Made by a program: the position numbers and the translations under genes. Positions 8,240-15,525 of a DNA stretch of 38,990 nt are shown piece by piece. The stretch spans positions 1 through 38,990 of the forward strand of contig JAFLVF010000007.1 in assembly GCA_022508425.1 (NCBI GenBank). Direction: 5' to 3'. The stretch comes from Clostridiales bacterium (GTDB lineage Bacteria; Bacillota; Clostridia; Christensenellales; Pumilibacteraceae). The notes beneath the pieces were generated by a model. It did no database searches. It saw nothing but the letters and a program-made list of their open reading frames with translations, and was not told where the DNA came from. Every line of letters starts with the position of its first letter. The first letter of the stretch is position 1.

Positions 8240-8265
8240 CGAAATTTCTTCGTGCTTCGTAGCGA

Positions 8266-8286
8266 TTGCCGAAATCGTTTCGGCAA
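8266..8286. promoter_or_regulatory. 21-bp palindrome between the degV promoter and start
   Basis: TTGCCGAAA (8266-8274) and TTTCGGCAA (8278-8286) form perfect 9-bp arms around a 3-bp centre. On the minus strand a TATAAT (8304-8309) sits about 20 bases upstream, so the palindrome is just past the likely transcription start of degV, a classical repressor-operator position. It could equally form an RNA hairpin. Confidence 0.5.
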
Positions 8287-8559
8287 CGTTCTCGACTGAT
8301 ATTATTATACTGCACATATATGCTTTTTCATAGTAATTTGCCGAATTTGGCGATTGTATACCCCTAAAACGGGCACATATGTCACATTTTAGCATGTTTG
8401 TGACACTTTTTCGCACAATAATCGACATTAAACGAACCTATTACCGCGCGGCGGAACGGGTCGGACAAAAGTCGATACTGCGGGCAGACTTTTCGCCTTA
8501 TTTCGCCAAATTGTGACGAAGGTTGCCAAAACAAGAGGTTTTTCTCACGTATGAGGGCC

Positions 8560-8588
8560 TTGTCACTTTATCTCGAAACTGGTATAAT
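8560..8588 (+). promoter_or_regulatory. spo0A promoter
   Basis: TTGTCA (8560-8565), 17-base spacer, TATAAT (8583-8588). The leader is about 90 bases and ends with a 25-bp element identical to one in front of tRNA-Thr. This is a sigma-A-type promoter; no sigma-H-type promoter was identified. Confidence 0.7.
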
Positions 8589-8639
8589 ATTGTAAATCGC
8601 GGTTGCGGACAGAACGGTAAACTACAACCATTTATAACT

Positions 8640-8664
8640 AAATCAAAGAAACAATCTGTGATTG
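8640..8664 (+). repeat. 25-bp leader element, copy 1 (spo0A)
   Basis: Identical over 25 bases to 30407-30431. It contains a 9-bp imperfect inverted repeat (AATCAAAGA / TCTGTGATT, 8 of 9 pairs) around AACAA and is directly followed by the spo0A ribosome binding site CGGAGGG. Upstream, both copies have a TATAAT 51-57 bases away and loosely similar intervening sequence. Confidence 0.8.
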
Positions 8665-8681
8665 CGGAGGGAACATAGACT

Positions 8682-9410
8682 ATGAAAATACGCGTTATGA
8701 TATGCGACGACAACGAGGAATTTATGACGGACGCGAAAGCGCATTTTGCGCTTTCCGACAAGTTCGAACTGGTGGAAACCGCGGCTAACGGCAAAGAAGC
8801 GCTCGACCGCATAGACGCCGCGCGGCCGGACGTACTGCTCCTCGACCTTGTCATGCCGACTCTCGACGGGTTCTCCGTACTCGAGCGCGTCAACAAGGGC
8901 GGCATGAAGATAATCGTCGTGTCGGCGCTGTCGCAAGACGCGTTCATATCCAAAGCTATGAGTCTGGGCGCAGACTTTTACATGATGAAGCCGGTGTCGT
9001 TCGGAGTGCTCGACGAGCGCATTCTGGAAGCGGTCAATACAAAACGTCCGACGGCCAAAAACCGCTCTATGGACGAGAAGATAAGCAACATCTTCATCAC
9101 CGTCGGCATTCCCGCGCACATCAAGGGCTACCAATACTTGCGCGAAGCCATCAAGATGACCATCGACAGCCCCGACATAATAAATTCCATCACCAAGAAA
9201 CTCTACCCCGAGGTTGCCGAACATTTCAACACCAGCCCGAGCAAGGTCGAGCGCGCAATTCGCCACGCAATCGAGGTCGCCTGGAACAGGGGCAAAATAG
9301 AAAACATCAACACCCTGTTCGGCGTGCGCGTTTACAACCACAACGAGAAGCCGACCAACGGCGAGTTTATCGCCCTCGTCGCCGACAAAATGCTGCTCGA
9401 GAGCGTTTAA
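8682..9410 (+). CDS. spo0A: Sporulation master regulator Spo0A
   Basis: 242 residues, two domains. The receiver has the acidic pair D9/D10 (MICDDNEEF), phospho-acceptor D55 (LLLDLVMPTLDG), S81 and K103 (MMKPVSF). The C-terminal DNA-binding domain (about 130-240) has the Spo0A hallmarks GIPAHIKGYQYLREAI and the recognition helix SPSKVERAIRHAIEVAWNRG. Phosphorylated Spo0A binds TGTCGAA-like boxes to start sporulation and control stationary-phase genes. GGAGGG precedes the ATG. It usually follows spoIVB; here it is alone, with degV divergent. A shorter Spo0A-C paralogue lies elsewhere in the window (33364-33738). Confidence 0.97.
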   Translation: MKIRVMICDDNEEFMTDAKAHFALSDKFELVETAANGKEALDRIDAARPDVLLLDLVMPTLDGFSVLERVNKGGMKIIVVSALSQDAFISKAMSLGADFYMMKPVSFGVLDERILEAVNTKRPTAKNRSMDEKISNIFITVGIPAHIKGYQYLREAIKMTIDSPDIINSITKKLYPEVAEHFNTSPSKVERAIRHAIEVAWNRGKIENINTLFGVRVYNHNEKPTNGEFIALVADKMLLESV

Positions 9411-9485
9411 CGTAAAAGCACAAGCTCTAAATATTCACGCGACACCGAACATTTCCGAGCTTACAAAAATATTTGAAATAAGAGA

Positions 9486-9514
9486 TTGACATCTTCGTTA
9501 TATCGACGTATAAT
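9486..9514 (+). promoter_or_regulatory. Consensus promoter upstream of a structured RNA
   Basis: TTGACA (9486-9491), exactly 17 bases, TATAAT (9509-9514): a full match to the sigma-A consensus. The predicted start is about 7 bases before the first stem of the structured RNA. Confidence 0.85.
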
Positions 9515-9520
9515 ATATCA

Positions 9521-9589
9521 GAGTCGTAACAGGAAAGAGCACCGGGCAATTGTAGCCCGGATCCGACCGCAAAGTTACGACTCTTTTTA
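9521..9589 (+). ncRNA. Short structured RNA or attenuator upstream of the Nudix gene
   Basis: A perfect 10-bp outer stem (GAGTCGTAAC 9521-9530, GTTACGACTC 9574-9583) encloses a 6-bp inner hairpin (CCGGGC 9542-9547, GCCCGG 9555-9560). Between them are purine-rich internal loops of 11 and 13 bases. The outer stem runs straight into TTTTTAT, so the whole object is also a terminator. With a consensus promoter just ahead it makes an RNA of about 68 nt. It might be a ligand-sensing attenuator for the Nudix gene 38 bases downstream, or a free small RNA. The right internal loop (GACCGCAAAG) faintly recalls class I c-di-GMP riboswitches, but their second helix is absent. Confidence 0.6.
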
Positions 9590-9626
9590 TGATTTTATAC
9601 AGTAATCCGTTTGCGAGGCTCATACA

Positions 9627-10112
9627 ATGGAAATTTGGGATGCGTATGACGTGAATTTGAATAAGCTCGAAAACAAAACGCTTGTGCGCGGAGAGATTAT
9701 TCCCGACGGCATATTTCATCTTGTATGCGACATTTTAGTCAGGCACACGGACGGCACGTATCTGGTGATGCAGCGCGATTTGCGAAAATCTTTCGGCGGC
9801 ACGTGGGAGGCGACCGCGGGCGGTTCGGCGCTATGCGGAGAAACGCCTGCCGAGTGCGCGAAAAGAGAATTGAAAGAAGAAACGGGCATTACGGCCACAG
9901 ACATAACGCAAGTGGGCTGTGTGGTGGATAAAGGCACACATTCGATATACGTAGAGTTCCTTTGTATCACAAACTGCGACAAAAATGCCGTCGAGCTCCA
10001 AGAAGGCGAAACGATAGCATACAAGTGGGTAAGCCGCAACGAACTGTTGAATATGAACAAAGACAAGCTCATCACCGAAAGAATGCAACAATTCATTTCG
10101 GAATTACACTGA
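9627..10112 (+). CDS. Nudix hydrolase
   Basis: 161 residues. A complete Nudix box (GX5EX7REUXEEXGU) is visible from G66 to I88, with E72, R80, E81, E84 and E85. Nudix enzymes cleave nucleoside diphosphates linked to another moiety. The N-terminal part (MEIWDAYDVN, then VRGEIIPDGIFHLVCDILVR) resembles the isopentenyl-diphosphate-isomerase-like Nudix subgroup, so the substrate cannot be named. No Shine-Dalgarno motif is strong. The 3' end overlaps the convergent GrpB-like gene by 9 bases. The promoter-attenuator unit upstream may control it. Confidence 0.88.
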   Translation: MEIWDAYDVNLNKLENKTLVRGEIIPDGIFHLVCDILVRHTDGTYLVMQRDLRKSFGGTWEATAGGSALCGETPAECAKRELKEETGITATDITQVGCVVDKGTHSIYVEFLCITNCDKNAVELQEGETIAYKWVSRNELLNMNKDKLITERMQQFISELH

Positions 10113-10655
10113 GCTTTTGTTTTCCTTTGCTACATCTGTATATTTACGAACAAATTCACTCTTTTGTCGAGTATAGCCGTCTCTGTCGTGCTCGTACTTT
10201 TTCCACAGCCCGAGCTTGAGCTTCTCGTACTCTTTGGCTATATCGGGGTGCGCAATCAAATAATCCCTAAAATATATTTCGTCGTGATCGCCCACGCGGC
10301 GCAAGTGCAGATGAAAAACCTTTTCGGCAAAACCGTTTACAGTATAACCCATGTTGAGCGAGATGCGGTTTTGTTCCTCGCTCATTTTCGTATAGCCGTT
10401 GTCTTGAAGAATTGCGGCAATATCTTGCAAATTTCCGCCTACCTCTACCAATATATCGACTATCGGTTTTGCCCAAATTCCCTTTACCGCCGTGCTTCCG
10501 ATATGATTGACTACGGCGCCCTCGGGCAGTAAATCTTTTAACCGCGCTTGCTCTTTGGCGTAATACTCCGCCCAGCACGCTTTATGCTCGGTCAGCACGA
10601 TGGGAAAAAGCTCCCACAGCTCTTGCAACGTCATATCGGATAATTCTTTACTCAT
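10104..10655 (-). CDS. GrpB family (UPF0157) protein, nucleotidyltransferase-like fold
   Basis: 183 residues. The motif HIGSTAVKGIWAKPIVDILVEV is the GrpB signature, with the G-S and D-x-(L/I) residues typical of nucleotidyltransferase-fold active sites. FHLHLRRVGDHDEIYFRDYL is the second conserved block. The biochemical activity of this family is not established. It follows the methyltransferase gene by 9 bases on the same strand and is probably co-transcribed with it. Its end overlaps the convergent Nudix gene. Confidence 0.88.
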   Translation of the reverse strand: MSKELSDMTLQELWELFPIVLTEHKACWAEYYAKEQARLKDLLPEGAVVNHIGSTAVKGIWAKPIVDILVEVGGNLQDIAAILQDNGYTKMSEEQNRISLNMGYTVNGFAEKVFHLHLRRVGDHDEIYFRDYLIAHPDIAKEYEKLKLGLWKKYEHDRDGYTRQKSEFVRKYTDVAKENKSSV

Positions 10656-10664
10656 ACTATACTA

Positions 10665-11420
10665 TTATATGTTTCCTATGTACGCGATCGAATCCTGCTC
10701 GATGGTGATTATGCCGTCTGTTGCGCAATCTTCGAATATAGCCGTCATATCGTCGACGTAAGGATTGTAGCTGTCGTCACCCTCGCGCGGCGCGTAAGAG
10801 CGCGAAAGCAGATAGCTCAAGAATTTGTTCTTGTCCATTTTCAACGGATTGCTCTTGGAGATTTCCGTGAACTTGCCGTCGAACAGATCGCTTATCTTCT
10901 TTTTCTTTTGCTCGACGAAAGCTTTCCCCGTGCTTGCGCCTACCAAGTCGCAGTAGTGCGCGTTGGCGGCGTCTATCCTCTCGTTGACGGGGTCGTTTCG
11001 CCTTTGGTTATAAACGATGACGACATAACCGTTAGGTTTAAGTATGCGCTTGCATTCTTTTTTGAACTCGTCTACGTCAAACCAATGCAGAGCCTGCGCC
11101 GCCGTCACTACGTCTACGGACGATTCGGGCAAACCTGTGTGCGCCGCGCCGCCGTCGACCGAAACAAAACTTTTGTAATCTTTAAGCCGTTTTTCGCTCG
11201 CCGCGCGCATATCCGCATTGGGCTCAACTCCGTAAACGGTGCTTCCCCGCCTAAGCAATTGTTCGGTGAATATTCCCGTACCCGAGCCGATATCGGCAAT
11301 CTTCGATTGTACGGACATGCCGCACTCGCTGTAAATTGCGTCTATCAGACTTTCCGCATACGTCGGCCGCGCACTGTCGTAATGCGCCGCCTTTCCGCTG
11401 AACTTCCCTTCGTTACTCAC
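10665..11420 (-). CDS. Class I SAM-dependent methyltransferase
   Basis: 251 residues, starting at GTG with AGGAGG 8 bases upstream. Motif I is IADIGSGTGIFTEQLL; the acidic end of beta-2 is VYGVEPNADM; the post-II block is VDVVTAAQALHWFDVDEFKKE with the small-molecule methyltransferase HWF pattern. The beginning (GKFSGKAAHYDSARPTYAE) is typical of the UbiE/trans-aconitate-type family. The substrate is not predictable. It is in the same-strand accessory run and lies 9 bases ahead of the GrpB-like gene. Confidence 0.88.
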   Translation of the reverse strand: MSNEGKFSGKAAHYDSARPTYAESLIDAIYSECGMSVQSKIADIGSGTGIFTEQLLRRGSTVYGVEPNADMRAASEKRLKDYKSFVSVDGGAAHTGLPESSVDVVTAAQALHWFDVDEFKKECKRILKPNGYVVIVYNQRRNDPVNERIDAANAHYCDLVGASTGKAFVEQKKKKISDLFDGKFTEISKSNPLKMDKNKFLSYLLSRSYAPREGDDSYNPYVDDMTAIFEDCATDGIITIEQDSIAYIGNI

Positions 11421-11463
11421 TCTGTTTTCCTCCTAAATGATTGGGAGTTTATCGACTTGACCC

Positions 11464-11940
11464 TTAGTAGAAAAATCCATCTTTGCTTATCAAACTCACA
11501 AGTTCGGATAGTTCGTCGGGCGACGCCTCAAAAGGAAAACAAAAAGTGACGAAAACATTTTGCTCTTTGCTCTCCTTTATCTTTTCTATCATATCGCCTA
11601 TCGTGTCGCCCGCAAGGTAGAAATCGTCTAAATAATTATCTACGCCGTAAACTTCGAATTTATATGATTTTATGTGTTCGAATTGATTAGAGAGCACTTG
11701 TTCTCTTGTCAGTTTCGTCGTTACGGTTATTTGATCTAAACCAATCTCAATGTCGCATATTCCTTTGACAGAGATAACGGGTATTGGATAATAATCGATT
11801 TCGTAGTCGCCTAAACCGTTTTTGGAATAATGACCGTTGTAATAACCGAACGTGCAATGAATACGCTCGCCTATCTCGTGCGCTTTCTTATCAAGTTTTT
11901 TGTATATGTCATTTAGTTGACGGCGTTCCACTATACCCAC
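11464..11940 (-). CDS. Conserved-looking protein of unknown function
   Basis: 158 residues; no family recognised. It is mixed alpha/beta in appearance, with a Tyr-rich centre (FGYYNGHYSKNGLGDYEIDYYP) and an acidic C-terminal half. The longest frame begins with GTG; a second in-frame GTG three codons on has AGGTGGG just upstream, so the exact start is uncertain. It follows the kinase-like gene by 8 bases and is probably in the same transcript. No membrane segment or signal peptide is visible. Confidence 0.65.
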   Translation of the reverse strand: MGIVERRQLNDIYKKLDKKAHEIGERIHCTFGYYNGHYSKNGLGDYEIDYYPIPVISVKGICDIEIGLDQITVTTKLTREQVLSNQFEHIKSYKFEVYGVDNYLDDFYLAGDTIGDMIEKIKESKEQNVFVTFCFPFEASPDELSELVSLISKDGFFY

Positions 11941-11948
11941 CTGTTAAA

Positions 11949-12482
11949 TTACCTGCGTGAATTTGCGTGTTCCATAAATTCGGGCGTTTTGCTCCAATAT
12001 TTAATTCCCCAATTCTCCAAATTCCACTCGTCCGTATATTCGTTGCATTCATAATCGATATAGTACAAAATATCGTTTTGCATAACAAAATTTGTAGGAA
12101 AATAATCTATATTGGTGTTTTTCGCGTACAACAGAGTGCACATTTTCTTAACCTGCTCTTTGCAGTGCGGCGGCAGGCGGTCGTTAAGCACCAGCTCATA
12201 CGCAGTAGGGCCGTCTATAAACTCTTTGACTATTCGCTCTTGCTCTACGTCGATGTCTATCATCTTTGGGATAGGCACGCCTATATCGAGAAGTCGGTTA
12301 TAATCATTCATTTCCGCTTCGAGCTTGTTGCCGAACGTATAGTAATCGCAAGGCTCGTGGTGAATTTGCTTTATGACGACCTTTTTGTCTCCGTCGAGCG
12401 CGAGATACGAATATCCGCCTTTGCCCTTGCCCAAAAGCTTTACAATCTTGTATTGCTTTCCGTTTACGCTTATTTTTTCCAT
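11949..12482 (-). CDS. Protein-kinase-like (phosphotransferase-fold) protein
   Basis: 177 residues from MEKISVNGKQYKIVKLLGKG, chosen for an AAGAG site 7 bases upstream; a start 33 bases earlier is possible. It has a Gly-rich loop (LGKGKGG, 18-24), the ATP-binding lysine in VVIKQI (K38), an acidic helix-C position (E57), a short catalytic loop IDYFPTNFV (D126, N131) and a metal-binding aspartate in YYIDYE (D143). This is the minimal kinase core seen in small Firmicutes kinases and aminoglycoside-kinase-like proteins. The substrate is unknown. Confidence 0.72.
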   Translation of the reverse strand: MEKISVNGKQYKIVKLLGKGKGGYSYLALDGDKKVVIKQIHHEPCDYYTFGNKLEAEMNDYNRLLDIGVPIPKMIDIDVEQERIVKEFIDGPTAYELVLNDRLPPHCKEQVKKMCTLLYAKNTNIDYFPTNFVMQNDILYYIDYECNEYTDEWNLENWGIKYWSKTPEFMEHANSRR

Positions 12483-12538
12483 ATTATATCTCTTGTTTCT
12501 CTCTACGCATTCCAATGTTTTCTTCCCGTTAATCGATT

Positions 12539-13180
12539 TTATTCGGTGTATTCTTTCAGCTCTTCCAAGAATTCTTTGTACTCATCATCGGTCCAATAGA
12601 ACGTCAATTCTTCTTCCGAATAATTAGCGCCCGCGGTGTTCATGAAATTATCTCCGATATCGTAACCGAGCCTGTGCAGCACGCATTCTGCGAACTCTCT
12701 GAAAAACATGCCTATTCCCGTGATAACGTTTCCGCTCTCTACAATGGGCTTGTGCACGAAATGCTTCTTTTCGACAAACGGGAAAGTGTCCGCCATTTGC
12801 ATAAAATACCCCGACGTAAAGTCTTTCCCGTCCAAAACGCCCGCCTTTGACAGCAGTATGGGCGATGATGATATAGCCGCGAACAATGTGTCGGAGTCCT
12901 TCCCTTTGCGCAAGAAATCAATCAGCTTGTCATCATACAAAGCAGGCAACGGAAAAACCGTGCCGGGAAGAATAACGCACGTATAATCTGATACGTTTAC
13001 CTCGTCGACCGTTTTTGTCGGCGTGATTTGAAATCCCTCTTCACTGCTGTAAATTTTCTTTTCGCTTGCGATATAATCAATCTTTTCGTCAAACCAGATA
13101 GAAAGGCAGGAAGTCAAGCAAGTTATTTCCTGTAACGAAAAATTGGGATATATAATTACCGCATATTTTCTTTGTGTCAT
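12539..13180 (-). CDS. DJ-1/PfpI family protein lacking the nucleophilic cysteine
   Basis: 213 residues. The fold is recognisable from KYAVIIYPNFSLQEI at the start, DYTCVILPGT and the nucleophile-elbow region LFAAISSSPILLSKAGVLDGK. In active family members the residue after AAI is cysteine; here it is serine (S104). The usual oxidised-cysteine or glyoxalase chemistry is therefore not expected, and a binding or regulatory role is more likely. GAGG lies just before the ATG. It is in the same-strand accessory run. Confidence 0.8.
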   Translation of the reverse strand: MTQRKYAVIIYPNFSLQEITCLTSCLSIWFDEKIDYIASEKKIYSSEEGFQITPTKTVDEVNVSDYTCVILPGTVFPLPALYDDKLIDFLRKGKDSDTLFAAISSSPILLSKAGVLDGKDFTSGYFMQMADTFPFVEKKHFVHKPIVESGNVITGIGMFFREFAECVLHRLGYDIGDNFMNTAGANYSEEELTFYWTDDEYKEFLEELKEYTE

Positions 13181-13204
13181 ATTATACCTCTGCTAAATAC
13201 CTTT

Positions 13205-13618
13205 TTACAGTAAATCGTCACGAATTGAAACGTAGCCTTCATGCGTTGTAGTGAACAAAAGCGGCAACTCATGGTTATCGAAGAAAGCTATGTCGTTGAT
13301 GCCGAAATTCGTAATTTTCGCAATATCTCCGCTTCTTGTGGTTGTAAATTTGCAAAAAGTGTCGAATTTTCGCAAATATTGAAATAGCTCTTTTGACGCT
13401 TTTATTTTATATACCTTGGCTTTTTGCGCCGATTTAGTTCCCCACCATTCGTTCTTCTGCCGTAGAGATATTACATAATCGCTGAATTTATCGACAAGTC
13501 TTGTATCGTCCTCGTCGACTAAAACGTACTCTATATATTCGCTTTTCCGCTCCAGCAGGCCGATTATTTTCAAATACTCGGCGTGGCTGTTCAGGTCGTT
13601 ATATTCGACTAATTGCAT
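13205..13618 (-). CDS. Protein of unknown function
   Basis: 137 residues starting MQLVEYNDLNSHAEYLKIIG. This ATG is chosen because GGGGGCG sits just upstream; a TTG four codons earlier overlaps that site. Composition is acidic/aromatic (FSDYVISLRQKNEWWGTKSA; CKFTTTRSGDIAKITNFG). The second half recalls DUF-type domains that follow N-acetyltransferase-like proteins in Firmicutes, but no family can be named. It lies 24 bases ahead of the PfpI-like gene on the same strand. Confidence 0.65.
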   Translation of the reverse strand: MQLVEYNDLNSHAEYLKIIGLLERKSEYIEYVLVDEDDTRLVDKFSDYVISLRQKNEWWGTKSAQKAKVYKIKASKELFQYLRKFDTFCKFTTTRSGDIAKITNFGINDIAFFDNHELPLLFTTTHEGYVSIRDDLL

Positions 13619-13671
13619 AATCGCCCCCAAATACTTTTAATTTCCGTGTGCGGAATTGTCCCGACCATTAA

Positions 13672-13701
13672 CTATTCAGCGAAAAACTCATGTGTACGGT
13701 T
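13672..13701 (-). pseudogene. Scar of a duplicated endonuclease/phosphatase gene 3' end
   Basis: On the minus strand this reads VHMSFSLNS-stop, nearly the same as the last codons of the gene ending at 14248 (VIMSFSLNG-stop), with most bases identical over about 30 positions. There is no frame upstream. It looks like the leftover end of a tandem duplicate or the edge of an insertion that carried the unknown gene lying between. Confidence 0.4.
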
Positions 13702-13765
13702 TTGCTGAAGAAATCGGTTTTCTTTTAACATCTCCGTGCCGATTCGAGAATTGATTTTTGACAAC

Positions 13766-14218
13766 CTACTTTTCGATAAAGTACAATTCATTCCATCTGA
13801 TATTGCCAGACAGTAACTTGCTCATAAATTCGTCGATTTTGAGTATCGGGTGAACAATATTATCGGAATTGTCTTGTTCGCGAATTAAAACCGCCACCTT
13901 TTGTTCCGGCGATTGACATATATAGAATTCTAAGACTTTTCTTATTGTTTCACGCCATTCCCGAGCGACGCATACCCACGGTCTTCCTTTAGGACCAATG
14001 TCAAAGAACGGCTTTTCGTACATAATTTCCTCTTTCGGCCATACAAAATACCAGTTCCCGATTAGTGTGTCTGCTGTATGAAAATTATACGTATTGTCGT
14101 ACATAGCTTTTGAATCGGCCAAGCGCCTATGTACTTCAAAACAAATATCTACCGTTCCGTTTGGATAATTACACTCCGTTTGCCCTAAACATATTATTCC
14201 GAAATCCGCTATAACCAT
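13766..14218 (-). CDS. Protein of unknown function
   Basis: 150 residues from MVIADFGIICLGQTECN, chosen because TAGGAAAA precedes this ATG and the upstream frame is only the shadow of the next gene. Aromatic-rich features include NTYNFHTADTLIGNWYFVWP and FFDIGPKGRPWVCVAREWRE. The style is like small immunity-type or SMI1/DUF proteins, but no family is recognised. It is flanked on one side by an endonuclease/phosphatase gene and on the other by a scar of that gene's 3' end, suggesting it came in by recombination. Confidence 0.6.
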   Translation of the reverse strand: MVIADFGIICLGQTECNYPNGTVDICFEVHRRLADSKAMYDNTYNFHTADTLIGNWYFVWPKEEIMYEKPFFDIGPKGRPWVCVAREWRETIRKVLEFYICQSPEQKVAVLIREQDNSDNIVHPILKIDEFMSKLLSGNIRWNELYFIEK

Positions 14219-14247
14219 ATTGCAATTTTTCCTATTTATTGTTTTCG

Positions 14248-15384
14248 TCAGCCGTTTAGCGAAAAACTCATTATTACGGGGTTGTGGTCGCTGTAGGCGT
14301 ACTGAGTGTCTACGGTATGCTCGAAATTGACCGTAACGTTGTCTGACACGACAAAGCCGTCTATTACCGTCGTGTAGTTTACGCCCGGCGTGTAAGGAAT
14401 GTCCGCGCCGCGGCATGTCGATACCCCGCTGTCCGCCACAATCCTAAATCCTTCCGCAAGCTCGGCGTTATGAAGCACCGAGCTCTTTACCCAATCGGGC
14501 GTCACTTGTCCGGACGGGAAATGATTTTGCGCCGCTTCGTCGCTGTCGAATTGATCGGCAATCAGGCAGTGGTTGAAGTCGCCGCCCGCAATCACGTAGT
14601 TGCCCGCCGTGCGTTCTTCGGCGAGCACGGCGTTCAGCATTTCGAGCTGTTTGGCCCGCACGGTGCCGCCCTCGTCGTACGCCGACATATGTAGGTTAAT
14701 CATGACGAGCTGCTTGTCGCTACCCGATATCGGCAAGCGCTGGACGGAGAAGCAACGGTCAAGGTCGAACAGCTTGTCCAACAGAGATTTCGACAGCGGG
14801 AAGGAGCGGCGGACGGCTTTGTCGATCTTGTACTTGGACATGGTGAGTATGCCGGCCGAGGCCGTCTTACCTATCGGATCGTTAAACGGATACAACAGCT
14901 TTGCCGTGTGGAAGTTTTCCGCATAGACCGACGAGTAATCGGACAACTCGTTTCGTGCGCGTGCGTACATGTTGATGTGATAGCTTCTGTCCGCGTCGAC
15001 GTCCACCTCTTGGAAGAAATAGAAATCGGCGGCCTGCTCCTTGGCCACGGTCATTTGCCCGATTATGTTTTTCTCGACGTCCGCTTTGTTCATGCCCTTG
15101 GCGTACTTGCCGACTACATTCGTGCCGTCGTTCATCACACCCTCGTCCATAAAAAACGAATACTCGGGTGAGTACGCGCCGAAGCCGAGATTGTACGAAA
15201 CGACGGTATAGTCCTCGCCCGCTCTTATCTCGGTCTGCACAGGGCTGACGACCTCGAGTTCGACATTGTCGACTATGCGGTAATATTGGAATACCACATA
15301 CAACAAATATCCGCCGACTATCAGTATCGCCGCCGCGATTATCGACAACAACGATATGCTTACAATTTTTATAGGCTTCTTCAT
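14248..15384 (-). CDS. Membrane-anchored endonuclease/exonuclease/phosphatase family protein
   Basis: 378 residues from MKKPIKIVSIS. A hydrophobic segment follows (about 6-32), so the enzyme domain is outside the membrane. Motifs of the DNase I/sphingomyelinase-like superfamily are in order: VVSYNLGFGAYS, FYFFQEVDVD (metal-binding Glu), MINLHMSAYDEGG, VIAGGDFNHC and the C-terminal SDHNPVIM (catalytic His). The substrate is unknown: nucleic acid, phosphoinositide or sphingolipid. No ribosome binding site is seen; TTGAAA-17-TACACT lies just upstream, with the ATG 7 bases after it, so the mRNA may be leaderless. Confidence 0.85.
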   Translation of the reverse strand: MKKPIKIVSISLLSIIAAAILIVGGYLLYVVFQYYRIVDNVELEVVSPVQTEIRAGEDYTVVSYNLGFGAYSPEYSFFMDEGVMNDGTNVVGKYAKGMNKADVEKNIIGQMTVAKEQAADFYFFQEVDVDADRSYHINMYARARNELSDYSSVYAENFHTAKLLYPFNDPIGKTASAGILTMSKYKIDKAVRRSFPLSKSLLDKLFDLDRCFSVQRLPISGSDKQLVMINLHMSAYDEGGTVRAKQLEMLNAVLAEERTAGNYVIAGGDFNHCLIADQFDSDEAAQNHFPSGQVTPDWVKSSVLHNAELAEGFRIVADSGVSTCRGADIPYTPGVNYTTVIDGFVVSDNVTVNFEHTVDTQYAYSDHNPVIMSFSLNG

Positions 15385-15471
15385 AACTATAGTGTACAAT
15401 ATAAAATTACTTTTTTCAAGCGAAAGCAATTACAAAACCGCGGGTTTAATGTTCGGCGTAAATTCGTGCAC

Positions 15472-15508
15472 AAAAAAACACCCGAGTGTCTTTTCTCATT
15501 CTCGGGTG
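15472..15508 (-). terminator. Terminator of the 30-codon micro-ORF
   Basis: CACCCGAG (15479-15486) and CTCGGGTG (15501-15508). On the minus strand the hairpin is followed by seven T residues. Confidence 0.8.
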
Positions 15509-15525
15509 CTTTGATGTAATAGAAA

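Larger units (their letters stand above)
8214..8681. other. Divergent intergenic region between degV and spo0A
   Basis: No gene was found. Besides the listed palindrome and Spo0A boxes there is a loose inverted repeat, TGTCACA (about 8380) and TGTGACA (about 8400), and a further TGACGAA (8514-8520), which fits the looser Spo0A box TGNCGAA, about 40 bases upstream of the spo0A -35 element. Confidence 0.5.

Noticed and set aside
9521-9589. Class I c-di-GMP riboswitch
   Set aside because: Only a short GACCGCAAAG similarity; the second helix and the tetraloop receptor are missing and the RNA is too short.
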